From contig NC_081408.1 of the NCBI RefSeq assembly GCF_030272615.1, forward strand, positions 608,600,173-608,664,172: DNA of 64,000 bases. The letters are read 5' to 3'. This document shows positions 10,764-22,661 of this stretch, in pieces. The notes below the pieces were generated by a model. That model was given only the letters and a program-made list of their open reading frames with translations. It was not told the DNA's origin and ran no database searches. The number at the start of each line of letters is the position of its first letter. Position 1 is the first letter of the stretch. This DNA is from Cryptomeria japonica (taxonomy: Eukaryota > Streptophyta > Pinopsida > Cupressales > Cupressaceae). The position numbers and the translations under genes were made by a program.

Positions 10764-12857
10764 TGTTGGCATTGTGTTGTCATTGATGTCAACTAGTATG
10801 GGATAACTACCGGTATGAGAGATGTATGTGAAACACTGTCAAGAAGGTGTACAGGTTAAGATATCTTTGATATCATCTTGTGTTGCAGAACACTGGGAAG
10901 GTAAAAATGAATGATCATTGGAGTCACCGGTACACAAGTTAGTGCCTGACTTGTGTAGATGAGATGGTAAGGAAAGGATGTCAACTGGTTGGTGATGTGT
11001 TGACATGAAGAAGTCAGATCATACAAGTGAATGATTGTCAGCCAACAAAGGTCATCACTAGTGTACAAGCAGGATGGGAAAGGTGTTTGAGCAATTGTTT
11101 GTGATGAAGAGGCATAATGTTGCTTGAATCACATCAACACTAGAGGAGAAGAATGAACACATATGCTATAAGGTTGTAGGAAAATAGGACTCCCACCTAA
11201 TGAAGATGTAGTCACCATATGAAGAGATGACTGACAGTGAATGTGCCCACACCTGATCACATGTGACTATTTGAAGATATGTTGCACAAACAGGGAAGTC
11301 ACATGAGTACACTGCAGGATGCAAAAGACAAGGTGTCACTCCACCGGTAAGTGGATTTTATCTCCTATTATGCACTGTGAGCTTCATAGTGTTGTGAGAT
11401 GAGGAAGAATAGGTGTGCTTCAAGTGCATAAAATCAGGGATATGCATTGAAACAACTAAGAAGGCATGATTGAGTTGCCGGTACAAATCAAGAGTGTTTA
11501 CCGGTATGTAACTCCACTGGTAATATGAGCAAGGTGTAGATGCAGATGTCCTCCCACTTTGTGGGAATGTGCATGCTTGAGATAGACATGTCTGAAAACT
11601 AGTTTAGGTGTTCCATCAGTAGTTCAACAAGTGGCAAACATGAGATGGTAACTGGTAGAATGTGGAATACCGGCAGGGTTAGTAAACCGGCAAGAAAGAG
11701 GAACCGATAGAGAGTTTGGTTGGTGATCCTATCTATATTGACATAAAGAGCCAAGTTGGTAGTTGGTCGACGTGGATGCCACATGGAGTCAAGGTGGAGG
11801 ACATGCATTCAGATGAAGAAGGAATGTACACCGACGAGGTTGTTATAGGGTTGGTCAACATTAATGGTAGATCCCACAAATCATGGGATGTGTTGTAGAG
11901 CTGTTGCACAGGGTTGTGGCTCGAGTTCTGGAGGACAACTGAGAGACAGCTAAGAGTGATTGAGGCAATCGAGTCGGATGAAGGAAACAACAAGAACGAT
12001 CTTGGTGGTTGACCAATAAATCAGCCAATAAGGGAAAAAGTAGATCGCCAAAGGTAGAAGGCGTGATCAAGAAGGCACGTTGATGGTGGAGATGTAAAAA
12101 TGGATGTTAGGGAGATCAGATCGAGAAAGATATGATTGGATTTGGTTTTCTTTGAGGGTGATTATGAAACCCTAACTACCTAGAATTTGAATAGGCTTTT
12201 GGCGAGAAAACCAAATTATAAATATGTAGGCCAAAGACATAGTTAAAGTGTTGCCAAATGGAAGAAGAGAGTGCTGCTATGAAGTGATTGAGTGTTACTT
12301 CTACATGTGAGAGAAAATTAGTCAAGTGCTCAATGCATACCTAAGAAGAGAGTCTGGGAGTGAGGGTGAACCAGGTTGAAGTGTTCAACTGGTAGAAGAG
12401 AAGAACTAGTAGTGTTCACACCGACAAAGTAGAAGAGAAGGAAGTTATAGAGAAGGCAGGTAGAGAACCGACAGAGCATAGTACCGATAAAGAGAAGAGA
12501 AATGAGGATGAGATCTAACAAAGTAGAATGAGAGTAGAGGTAAACCGGTAGAGTTTACCGGTAGTGAACCAGCAGATGAGAGCAACAGAAGAGTGACTTG
12601 GTGCAACAGAGAAGGTATCTCACCGATGGAGTAAGGTATATCAAATGGTTTCAAGATTCACTTTTAACAAGATAACTACTTTTGTATTTGAAGTTTACAT
12701 TGTGATCACTGAGTTGTAGCTTAGTGTAGGAGTTGTAGCTCCTTTGGGTTGTAGACCATAAACAAGTTAGGGGTTGGTGCCCTAAATCAGGGGTTGGTGC
12801 CCTAAACATTGTAACAAAGTTTTCATTGTGAGGCTATATTGAGGTAGTGGAGGATAC
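10764..12857 (+). repeat. Left LTR, 3' part missing or replaced
   Basis: Aligns with 13584 to about 15660, then similarity stops near 12857. The following 470 bases (12858-13331) do not match the end of the right LTR. Short reading frames inside (for example 11716-11898 with a cognate at 14534-14767) occur in both LTR copies but do not look like conserved protein. Confidence 0.65.
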
Positions 12858-13583
12858 AATGGAGCTAAAGGATTATCAGATGATCACATATTCAAAACTC
12901 AACCGGTATATGAAGGAGATTCGAGTCCCAATATTGTACCTGACCGGATAAGAACCTGAAATGTATGACTCAAGGGGAGTTCAAGTGCTCATGATGAAGA
13001 GCTAGCATGCTTGAACTTGGAAGAGTAAGTGCACTGACTACCCAAACTGTAGGTGATGAAAATTGTACTAGGAATACCCAGGAGAATTTCATTTCCTACT
13101 TGTCAATTGGCTGGTTGTACTAGTAGTACAATCACATTTGATTCCTAAAGAAATTTGGGATCAAACAAGAAGTGATGCAGGTTGATCGGTAAGTGAGTAG
13201 TGCTCACTGGCACATCCCTATGAAATTGAGTAGTTTAACAAATGATATATAATCTACATGCTCAATTGGTGTCAGTTGATGGTTGAGTCCTCAATCTCAA
13301 GAGTTGTGACATGAGAAAATGTAACAAATGTAACAATTGGTATCAAAGGAGGATGTATCCAATGAAGACAAAGGGAGAGAAATAATTTTATTAGTACCTA
13401 GAAAATACAAGGAGGAATGATACCCTAACAGTGCCCTTTTCCATTGTTGTCAAAGGGGGGGAAGATTTTGTAGTACACTGCATACTACATGTGTTGATAA
13501 CACATAGATCAATGATAGGGGGAGAAGGACTATGTAGTATGTCGGATACTACATGAGTTGACATCAATGCCAAAGGGGGAGAT
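12858..13583 (+). other. Residual interior of the deleted Copia element
   Basis: No coding sequence. It holds attggtatcaaagg near 13334, close to the initiator-Met tRNA primer-site pattern. From about 13450 to 13583 are three purine tracts (caaagggggggaag, atagggggagaagg, caaagggggaga) with the palindrome-like text gtagtacactgcatactac between them. Repeated purine tracts before the 3' LTR are typical of the SIRE lineage. Confidence 0.45.
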
Positions 13584-15894
13584 TGTTGGCATTGTGTTGT
13601 CATTGATGTCAACTGATATGGGAAAACTACCAATATGAGAGATGTATGTGCAATAGTATCAAGGAGGTGTACAGGTTAAGATATCTTTGATATCACCTTG
13701 TGTTGCAGATCACCAATAAGGTAAGGATGAATGACCACTGGGGTCACTGGTACACAAGTTACTGCTTGACTTGTGTGGATGAGATGGTAAGGAAAGGATG
13801 TCAACTAGTAAATGATGTGTTGACATGGAGAAGTCAGATCAACCGAATGAGTGATTTTCAGCCTACAAAGGTCATGACCAATGTACAAGCAGGATGGGCA
13901 AGGTGTTTGAGTGGTTATTTCTGATGAAGAGGCAAAATGTTGCCTGAATCACATCAACACTAGAGGAGAAGAATGAACAGGTATATTGTAAGGTTGCAGG
14001 ACAACAGGACTCCCACCTAATGAAGATGCAGTCACCATATGAAGAGATGACTGACAGTGAATGTGCCCACACCGGATCACATGTGCCTATTTGAAGATAT
14101 GCTGCACAAACAAGGAAGTCACATGAGTACACTGTAGGATGCAGAAGACAAGGTGTCACTCCACTGGTAAGTGGAGCTTATCTCCTATTATGCATTGTGT
14201 GCTTCAAAGTGTTATGAGATGAGGAAGAAGAGGTGTTCTTCAAGTGCATGAAATCATGGATATGCACTGAACTGGCTAAGAAGGCATGATTGATATGTCG
14301 ATAGAAATCAAGTGTTTACCAGTATGTAAGTCCACCGATAATGTGAGCAAGCTGCATATGCAGATGTCCTCCCACTTTGTGGGAATGTGCATGCTTGAGA
14401 TAGACATGTCTGAAGAATGGTTTAGGTGTTCCACCGATAGTTCAACAAGTGGCAAACATGAGATGTTAACCTGTAGAATGTGGAATATCGGCAGGGTTAG
14501 TAAACTGACAAGAAAGAGGAACCGGTAGAGAGTTTGGTCGGTGACCTTATCTGGACCGACATGAAGATCCAAGTTGGTAGTTGGTCGATGTGGATGCCAC
14601 ATGGATTCAAGGTGGTGGACCTACATTTGGATGAAGAAGGAATGTACACTGACGGGGTTGTTGCAGTGTTGGTCGACATTAATGGTAGATCCCACAAATC
14701 ATGGGACATGTTGCAGAGTTGTTGCAGAGGGTTGCGGCTTGAGGTCTTAAGGACAACTGAGAGATAGCTAAGAGTGATTGAGGAGATCGAGGTAGATGAA
14801 GGAAACAACAAGACCGAACTTGGTGGTTGACCAAGAAATCAACCGATAAGCGAAAAAGAAGATCGCCAAATGTAGAAGGCATGATCAAGAAGGTGTGTTG
14901 ATGACAAAAATGTATAGATGGATGTTAGGGAGATCAGATCGAGTAAGATATGATTGGATTTGGTTTGCCTAGAGGGTGATGAGGAAACCCTAACCGCCTA
15001 GAATTTGAATAGTTGGCAAGAAAACCAAACTATAAATATGCAAGCCAAAGACATAGTTAAAGTGTTGCTGAATGGAAGAAGAGAGTGTTGTTGAAAAGTG
15101 ATTGAGTGTTACTTCTGTATGTGAGACAAAATCAGTCAAGTTCTCAATGCATACCTGAGAAGAGAGACTAAGAGTGAGGGTGAACTAGGTTGAAGTGTTC
15201 AACCGATAGAAGAGAAGAACCAATAGTGTTCACACCGACAGAGTAGAAGAGAAGGAATTTGCAGAGAAGGTAGGTAGAGAAGTGACAAAGCATAGTACCA
15301 GTAAAGAGTAGAGCAATGTGAGGAGATCCAGCAGAGGAAAAGGATAGTAGAGGTAAACCGGTAGAGTTTACCAGTAGTGAACTAGAAGATGAGAGAAGCA
15401 TAAGAGTGAGTCGGTGCAGCTAAGAAGGTATCTCACTGACAGAGTAAGGTATATCAAATGGTTGCAATATTCACTTGTAACAAGATAACTACTTTTGTAT
15501 TTGAAGTTTACATTGTGATCACTAAGTTTTAGCTCAGTGCAAGAGTTGTAGCTCCTTTGGGTTGTTGCCCATAAACAATTTAGGCGTTGGTGCTCCTTGG
15601 GTTGGTGCCCTAAACATTGTAATAGAGTTTTCATTGTGAGGTTGGATTGGAGCAGTAGACTCCAACAACATTGCTCACCGAGGTTTTTCCCATTTGGGGT
15701 TTTCCTCATACATGCTAGTGTTATATGATGCCCCTTGTGTGTGATTGCATTTGTGTTGGTCTCTCCACTAACCGTTAAGTCTTCATTAAGTTATATCTAT
15801 TAACGGATATGCTCACATTGGATAGCTAAAGGGAAAACATTTGAGAACCACTGATTCACCCCCTCCCCCTCTCAGTGATGCATTGTGTCTAACA
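13584..15894 (+). repeat. Right LTR (2.3 kb) of the deleted Copia element
   Basis: Begins tgttggca directly after the polypurine tract and ends taaca. Rich in ACCGGT/ACCGGC-like words. Confidence 0.65.
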
Positions 15895-16374
15895 CCCACT
15901 AGGTGCCATAATCCTAATACGTGTCTTGCAACCTAAGACTTTGGATTCCAAATCAGGATGCTCTAAAGATTATGCTCTCTAAAATTTAGCCAAAAGTTGT
16001 CTATCTTGTGTGTAAATGGGTATACTCCAATAGTTTTTACCTATTCAGAATATAGAAATATGTGTCTCAATTTTCTCTTTGCAATCTCACAATTACTAGC
16101 TGTTAAATCTATAATTTTTACATTAAAAAGAGGGAAAATGTTGTGTTGTTTAGGAGTTTATTTAAGTCAAACCTCAAGTAGGAATTATCCTCCACTATAA
16201 TTATGATTTGATTAGAAAAGGGATCTTACCCCTAGTAGGATAGAGCCTAAAGTTGAAGTAAAATGTTGAGTTGATAAGATTAAATCTCAAGATTGATAAT
16301 GGTGGTGATGCAATTCTCTTTGGATAATTGATCAATTTATTGATGCAAAAACATGACAAATCATAACAAAGTCT
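15895..16374. other. Intergenic stretch
   Basis: No gene seen. Short open frames at 15997-16200 and 16201-16443 show no recognisable motif, and the second runs into the chromovirus LTR. Confidence 0.5.
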
Positions 16375-16379
16375 ATCAT

Positions 16380-17966
16380 TGATGGAATGGGGTTTGGGAT
16401 AGACTAGCCTAGTCCATGCTCCTGGATCCTTTCCTTGGATCACCTGGTGTTCTCCTCATACCCTAGGGTCTCTAGGACTCCCTTTGCTTGAGGAATCCCC
16501 TGACCTTGCCCAATCCACCCACCAATGAGTTGCTATGCTCCTGCTAAGGTCTCACCCACTCATGAGACTCAAAACCCCTTACTATGGCTAATAAAGGCTA
16601 AGGCTTGTTCCACACTTTCCAAGGTCTTAGCAAGGTTAAATCAGGTCTTAAACCATGTTTTACATCCCTCCATGTGCCCCCAAGAAGTTTCTACCTTCAT
16701 CCTTTCTACCAATTTCACAATTTTGTGTTTTTTCTTACAAAACAGGGCTACAAGGATTAGGACCAATTAGGCCTCCTAACCGGTCTTCTAGGGCTCCCTC
16801 TCACAAACGATGCACAAACAACCCTAACTCCCAAAATGCATTGCCATTCAATTGGCAAGGGCTCAATGATTTTCTAGGTTTTGGGCCTCCAAGTGGCCCT
16901 ATAGTGCCTAGGGCGAATTTTGGGGTTTTTAAGGGTTTTGTGAGGGTTTTGTGGTTTGCCTGGGTCATAGTGAAGGTTTTGTGTGTTAGCCACCTTGTTT
17001 GTATTGGTGGAGGCTCTCCTTCACACCAATGATGCTTCTAACACTCCTCTACACCTCCTCCAAAGGATGTACCCTCCTCTATCCAACCTTGCTCTCCAAG
17101 ACCTCTACAACCTAACCTCTCCTAACCAGGCACTGTTCAGTCTTGCCCTGGAGTGGGTCTTTGCTTGGTCTTCCTGCATTTTTAAGGGCCCTTCTTGTTT
17201 TGCAGTATGGTACAAGGTCTGCACTCTCATTCCCCATGGTTTCATGGTGGTTCCACAATGAGGAATGGAGTTATGCAGCCATTTACACAATCCTGTCCAA
17301 AACTAGACAATAAGAAGACAATTTACAGACTATTTACAAACACACTCAATCTGTAAATAAAAACCTAAAATATTTTCTTGAAATGAAATTATTTACACCA
17401 TGGAAAACATTCCACACAGTTTTGGATGTCTCTCAATCCATTAACATGCTTGTTTTCTTCATTCAAACTGACTGGTAACAGTTTTACAGTCTCAGTTTGA
17501 ACTTTTTGCTAGGGTCATACAAAGTCTGACATCCAACCCATGAATTTAGGTTTTTTAACATCTTATACTACCCATACCTTGGTTGATGTGCCACATTTAG
17601 GGTTGTCCATGCCAACCTAAGGATTTTGACATCATGGTGGAAAAGTTGCTTGACAACTTTTAAAAGTTGTCATGCAACTTTTGAGCAACTTTCCCAATGT
17701 TGCTCTTCATGACTCCTAGACCCATAATGGGTCAACCTAAGGACACCACCATGACATGAAGGACCCCTAAACACTTCCAGGACACACATACCCTCCATTT
17801 TCAAGAAAATCACAATCTTGATTTATGACCCCTAAGATCTCCTCTAGGACCCTACCTAGGACCCATGAGCACATGGCTCATTATTTTATGTACAATGGCT
17901 TCTAAAGAAGCATAACACCAACTAGACAAAGAAAGAGAAAGAGTCTAGAAGGGTGCTCCTACATCA
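16380..17966 (-). repeat. 3' LTR of the chromovirus
   Basis: Pairs with 22662-24249. Contains a 42-bp near-perfect palindrome at 17641-17682. Confidence 0.95.
17641..17682. repeat. 42-bp near-perfect palindrome in the LTR
   Basis: Two 21-base arms meet at TTTT/AAAA with no loop; one base pair is mismatched. The same palindrome is at 23924-23965 in the other LTR. It would form a cruciform in DNA or a hairpin in RNA. Confidence 0.9.
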
Positions 17967-17980
17967 TATTCCCCCTCTAC
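17967..17980 (-). other. Polypurine tract of the chromovirus
   Basis: GTAGAGGGGGAATA on the minus strand, immediately before the 3' LTR. It lies just after the polyprotein stop codon (TAA at 17987-17989). Confidence 0.85.
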
Positions 17981-17986
17981 ACACAA

Positions 17987-20900
17987 TTAAGAAAAAGAAG
18001 AAGAGATGAGAGTCGGATCTATTCCAAGTGTCTTGAACTTGCTCTCCTCCACCCATGTAGCTTCAGATACTGGTTGATCTACCCATTTCACTAAGTTATC
18101 CATGTAGACCTGGTGTCTAGTAGACTTCTACACCCTTGATTCCAAGATCTCCTCTGGTTTAGGCTTCTTCACCTATGGTAAGACATTAACATCAAGGTCC
18201 TGTAGTACCTTGGCTTGGTTCTCAGTCTGCCCTGCTATCTCACCCTTGTACATGATCAGGTCAGCTACATTAAAGACTGGTGATATAGCTAAATCTAGAG
18301 GTAGGTCAACTTTGCAGGCATTCTTACCATATTATGACAGGATTCTACAAGGTCCTACCCTTCTCATCTTCAGTTTGGTAGGCTTCCCACCTTGCATCCT
18401 AGCTTTGCTCAAATGGACCATCACATAGTCACCCACCTTGAACTGAACTTCTCTCCTTTTGTCATCCACTTTGGCTTTCAGTTTTTGAGTGGATTCAAGG
18501 ATGGCCTTCTTAACCTTCTCTTGAACTTCCTTGATGGTTTGAGTGAAGTCCTCTACTTGCCCACTCTTCATTTCCAAACTACCAAGGTCTCTCAACTCAC
18601 ATACTCCTCTTGGATGTCTACCATAGACAACCTCAAAAGGACTTCTACCAGTGGTTCTATTCACACTGTCATTATATGCATACTCTACTTGAGAAATGAT
18701 TAGGTCCCATGTTTGGCCATACTCCTTAGTTAAACACCTCAACAAGTTACCTAACACCCTATTGATGACTTCAGTCTGCCCATCTGTTTGTGGATTGTAA
18801 GCTGAGCTAAATGACAAGTTAGTTCCTAGTCTCCTCCATAATGTTTGCCGAAAATGACCCATGAACTTGTTGTCCCTATCTGAAACAATGCTTAAAGGGA
18901 TTCCATGAATCCTAACAATCTCTTTGAAGAAGAGATGTGCAACATAGCTTGCATCATGTGTAGTCTTACATGGGATAAAATGACTCATCTTGGAAAATCT
19001 ATCTACTACCACATAAATGTTGTCCATACCTTTTTTTTTCCTGAGAAGTCCTACTACAAAGTCCATGCTTAGACATTCCCAAGGTCTGTTAGGGACCGGT
19101 AATGGTTGATATAAACCAGCATTGCTTGATCCACCTTTGGCTCTTTGGCATACATCACACTATTCTACATATCTTTTCACATCTCTTGGCAACTTTGGCC
19201 AATAGTAGTACCTTTGTACTAAATCCAAGGTTTTGTTAACTCCAAAGTGTCCACTTAAACTTCCATTATGTTTTTCTTGGATGAGGTTCTCCCTCATGGA
19301 TCCTCTAGGTACACACAACTAGTTACCCTTGAACAAGAGACCATTTTGGAGAGTGTAATCTGCATACCCACCATGGAAATGGTTCTCAAACTCTTTGCAA
19401 ACCTTGTAAGTTATTGAGAAGTCTTCATCTCCTTCATAGAGGTCTTTGAAACCTTCTAATCCTATGCTCTACAACTATAACTCTTGAACCATCAACATCT
19501 TCCTGCTCAATGCATTTGCCACCCTGTTAAGTTGCCCCTTCTTATGCTTGATGGTGAAGGTGAAGGATTGGAGGTATTCCATCCATTTCAGATGTCTATT
19601 AATTAGCTTCTCTTGAGTGTTGATGTAACTCAATGCTTGGTTGTCTGTGAACACTACGAATTCCTTAGGAAGTAGGTAATGCCTCCATTTCTTTAGAGAC
19701 TGCACTAATGCATACAACTCTAGGTCATAGGCTAAGTACTTCTTTGCTTCATTAAGCTTCTCACTGAGAAATACCATAGGTCTTACCTCTTGACTCAATA
19801 CACCACCTACTGCAATTCCACTTGCATCACACTCCAAAGTGAATAGCTTATCAAACGTAGGTAGGATAAGGATAGGTTTTGTGGCTACTTCTTGTTTCAA
19901 CAATTGCAATGCTTTGTCAGCCTACTCAGTCCATTCAAACTTAGTTTTAAGGCCTCCTTTTATGGTGTCAAGGACTGGTGCACATATGCCACTAAAATTC
20001 CTCACAAATTTCCTATAGAATTGAGCTAATCCATGGAAACTTCTAACTTCAGTCCCTATTTTAGGTGCAGGCCAATTCAAGATTGCCTCCACTTTGCTTG
20101 GATCCATATTCAAGGTTCCCTTAGACACCACAAATCCTAAGTAAACCATCTCTTACTTCAATAAGTCACACTTCTCTAGGTTTATGGATAGCTTCTCCTC
20201 ATGCAACCTCTCCAAAACTAACCTCAAATGCTCAAGATGCTCTCCCTTGGTTCTGCTATAGATGAGAATGTTATCTAGGTACACTACCACAAATCTGCCT
20301 ATGAAATCCTTCAACACCTCATTCATCAACCTCATGAAGGTGCTTGGCGCATTAGTAAGCCCAAATGGCATCACAAGCCACTCATACAATCCTTCTGTGG
20401 TTTTAAAAGCAGTCTTCCACTCATCACCCTCCTTAATTCTTATCTGGTGATAACCACTTTTAAGGTCTAGCTTGGTAAAATACATAGCCCCTCCTAAATA
20501 GTCCATTAGATCCTCTATTCTAGGAATAAGAAACCTATACCTTATGGTAATCCTATTGATTGCTCTTGAGTCAGTGCAAAGTCTCCACTTACCTCCTTTT
20601 TTTGATGCTAGCACTACCGGGACTGCACATGGGCTGATACTCTTCTTAATCAGTCCTTGTTCCAATAACTCCTACACTTTCCTTGCTACCTCCTTATTCT
20701 GATCAGGTGTGAGCTTATATGCAACCTTGTTAGGTAAGGATGCACTAGGAACAAAGTCTATTTGATGGCTTATAGACCTTCTAGGTGGGAGTGTTGCAAG
20801 TGTTCCATCACTCACTATATCCTTATATTCTTGCAACATTTGCTTTACCTCCTTGGGTACTTCTGCCTGCAACTTGTCTGCTTTCTCCCTTGGCTTCACA

Positions 20901-22582
20901 AAGATGGCACACTTCACTATCTCCTCCTCATGTAGCAAATTTAGGAACTCTTTACTAGTAGCCATTAAAACACTGGGTGTTTTTGAAGTGCCCTCTTCAT
21001 CCTCTATCAAAGACTGAATCTTGAAAGTCTTGCTATCCTTCTTAAATGATATGGAGTTCTCCTTTCCATCATAGATCACCTTCCTATCAAATTGCCAGGG
21101 TCTTCCTAGCAACAAGTGACATGCATCCATAGGCAACACATCACAAAGGATCTTGTCCTTGTATCCTCCAATAGAAAACTCTATCCAAGTCTACTCATTG
21201 ACTAGCACACTCTGTCCTTTGTTCAACCAAGTCACCTTGTAAGGATTGGTGTGGGATATTCTTGTGAGTTTCAACTTCCTGACTACCTCTTCTAAGATGA
21301 TGTTGTCAGTTGATCCTGTATCAACTATCACCTTGCACACTTTACCAAGAACTTTGCATCTCACCCTAAACAATGCTCTCCTATGTTTGGGTTCCTCCTT
21401 AACCAGCTATCTGATCAAAATCCTATTGAACATCATATTTTCTCCAACTTCTGATTCAATTTGGTCCACATCCGGTGTCTTGCTGCTTGAAGAGTCTTCT
21501 TGTGCATAAGCAACCCTCTCTCCACTATTTGATGTGGTAGGCTTGTCAGGGCATCTATATGTCGGGTGTCCCAATTGTCCACAATTGTAACACTTCATAG
21601 TTGCAAAATAGGAGTTACCTCTGCTAGTACTTCTACCCCTATTTGGACCACCTTGTGCACCTCTTCCTCTAGATTGTCCTCCTCTAAGATTGGTTTCACT
21701 ACCATGCTTAGTCAACTTGGCTTCTCCTTGGTTTCTCTGCTCATTTGCTTTGCTTTGCTAACCACCTTGGTGATTCACTTGATCTCTACCTCTGCCTCTA
21801 CCCCTGTTATTGGAGTCTCCTTTCCTTTTGTTCCTCTCTTCTACCTTGACAACAAGTTGATGGCATTTCTGAACAGTAGTAGGAGTCCATAGGCTTATCT
21901 CCTCCTGAATGTTCCACTATAGGCTGCCTAGATACCTAGCCACCTTAATGGATTCATCTTCTTGGACTTTGGATCTTAGACATAGCTTTTGAAACTCCTC
22001 TGTGTAGGAGGCCACATCAAGATCCTTTTGCTTCAATCCTTGTCTCTTCTTATGAAGCTGGACTTCATAATCCTCTGGTAAGTAGTTCTCCTTAATCTTA
22101 CCCATCATAGCTCTCCAATTTGCAATAGGTAGCTTTCCCATACTAACTCTCTCTTCTTGTAGGGACTTCCACCATGTCAAAGCTGCTCCCCTTAGTCTTG
22201 ATTTGGAAACTTTAACCTTCTGAGCCTCTATCACTCCTTCACACTCAAAGTGGTTTTCCATGCCCTCAATCCTTTCCATAATGGTGTCTATGTCCATTCT
22301 TCCACTAAAATGTGGCAATCCTTCAAAGGCTTCGGTGTTCAAGGCCTTAATAGCCTTCACAAAAGGTTCTTCATTGAACAAGGGATCAAGTTCAGGGATA
22401 ATGTCATCTATATCTATAGTCTTATTGCCTTTACCCTTGGTGTCTTCATCCCAAGGTTCATGTGTCCTCTAATCCACCACTTCCTATAGTTTATCCCTTA
22501 TCTCACTCATTGCCACTTCAAGGAGTCTATTCTTCTCCTTCTGCTCTTCCACCTCTCTAGCCAGCTCTGCATTAGTAACCAT
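17987..22582 (-). pseudogene. Chromovirus gag-pol polyprotein with 16 in-frame stops, no frameshift
   Basis: From ATG at 22582 to TAA at 17987, 1,531 codons stay in one frame. Approximate residues: gag domain 68-225 (TWWKSL), CCHC knuckle 331-344 (CYNCGQLGHPTYRC), protease VDTGS near 421, reverse transcriptase about 640-800 ([37 protein letters not shown]), RNase H (FTLECDASG), integrase zinc finger (CDVCQRAKG) and core (SDRDNKF, NPQTDGQTEVINR), and a chromodomain-like tail (YMDNLVKW, ATWVEE). Stops (first base) lie at 22486, 22471, 21919, 21760, 21409, 21193, 20674, 20155, 19924, 19477, 19471, 19321, 19162, 18334, 18175 and 18130: 14 TAG, 2 TAA. The reverse transcriptase site reads YLDN, not the usual YLDD, so that catalytic Asp is lost as well. 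No longer able to encode a full product. Confidence 0.95.
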
Positions 22583-22642
22583 TCTACTCTCCCCTACTAA
22601 TTCACCAGTATATAGAGACATATACAGTCCAACAAGTCTTTC

Positions 22643-22661
22643 ACTAGCTCTGATACCAATC
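22643..22661 (-). other. Primer binding site, initiator Met tRNA type
   Basis: The minus strand reads GATTGGTATCAGAGCTAGT directly inside the 5' LTR. TGGTATCAGAGC matches the 3' end of plant initiator Met tRNA. Confidence 0.9.

Larger units (their letters stand above)
10764..15894 (+). mobile_element. Copia-type (SIRE-like) LTR retrotransposon, interior almost fully deleted
   Basis: The text starting tgttggcattgtgttgtc occurs at 10764 and again at 13584 and stays alignable for about 2.1 kb. Between the repeats, just before the second one, is a polypurine tract (13572-13583, aaagggggagat) in a context shared with element 46284-52948 (atcaatgccaaagggggaga, then the LTR start). The second repeat ends ...gtgtctaaca at 15894. 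Its final part has gaggtttttccca, as in the LTR of the 46284 element, which supports the Copia/SIRE assignment. No gag or pol is left. No 5-bp target duplication matches at the outer ends, so the left end or the pairing may be rearranged. Confidence 0.65.

Noticed and set aside
13331-13351. A certain primer binding site for the deleted Copia element
   Set aside because: attggtatcaaagg matches only in part and the LTR end before it does not match the right LTR, so it is noted only as similar.
11716-14811. Several frames of 60-104 codons seen in both 2.1-kb LTR copies
   Set aside because: Repeated only because the LTR is repeated; frames differ in length and start between copies and lie on both strands.
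17987-22582. An altered genetic code or programmed readthrough (TAG as Gln) in the chromovirus
   Set aside because: The intact Copia gene in the same window uses normal stops, the reverse transcriptase site is also mutated (YLDN), and two stops are TAA. Deamination decay explains all of this more simply.
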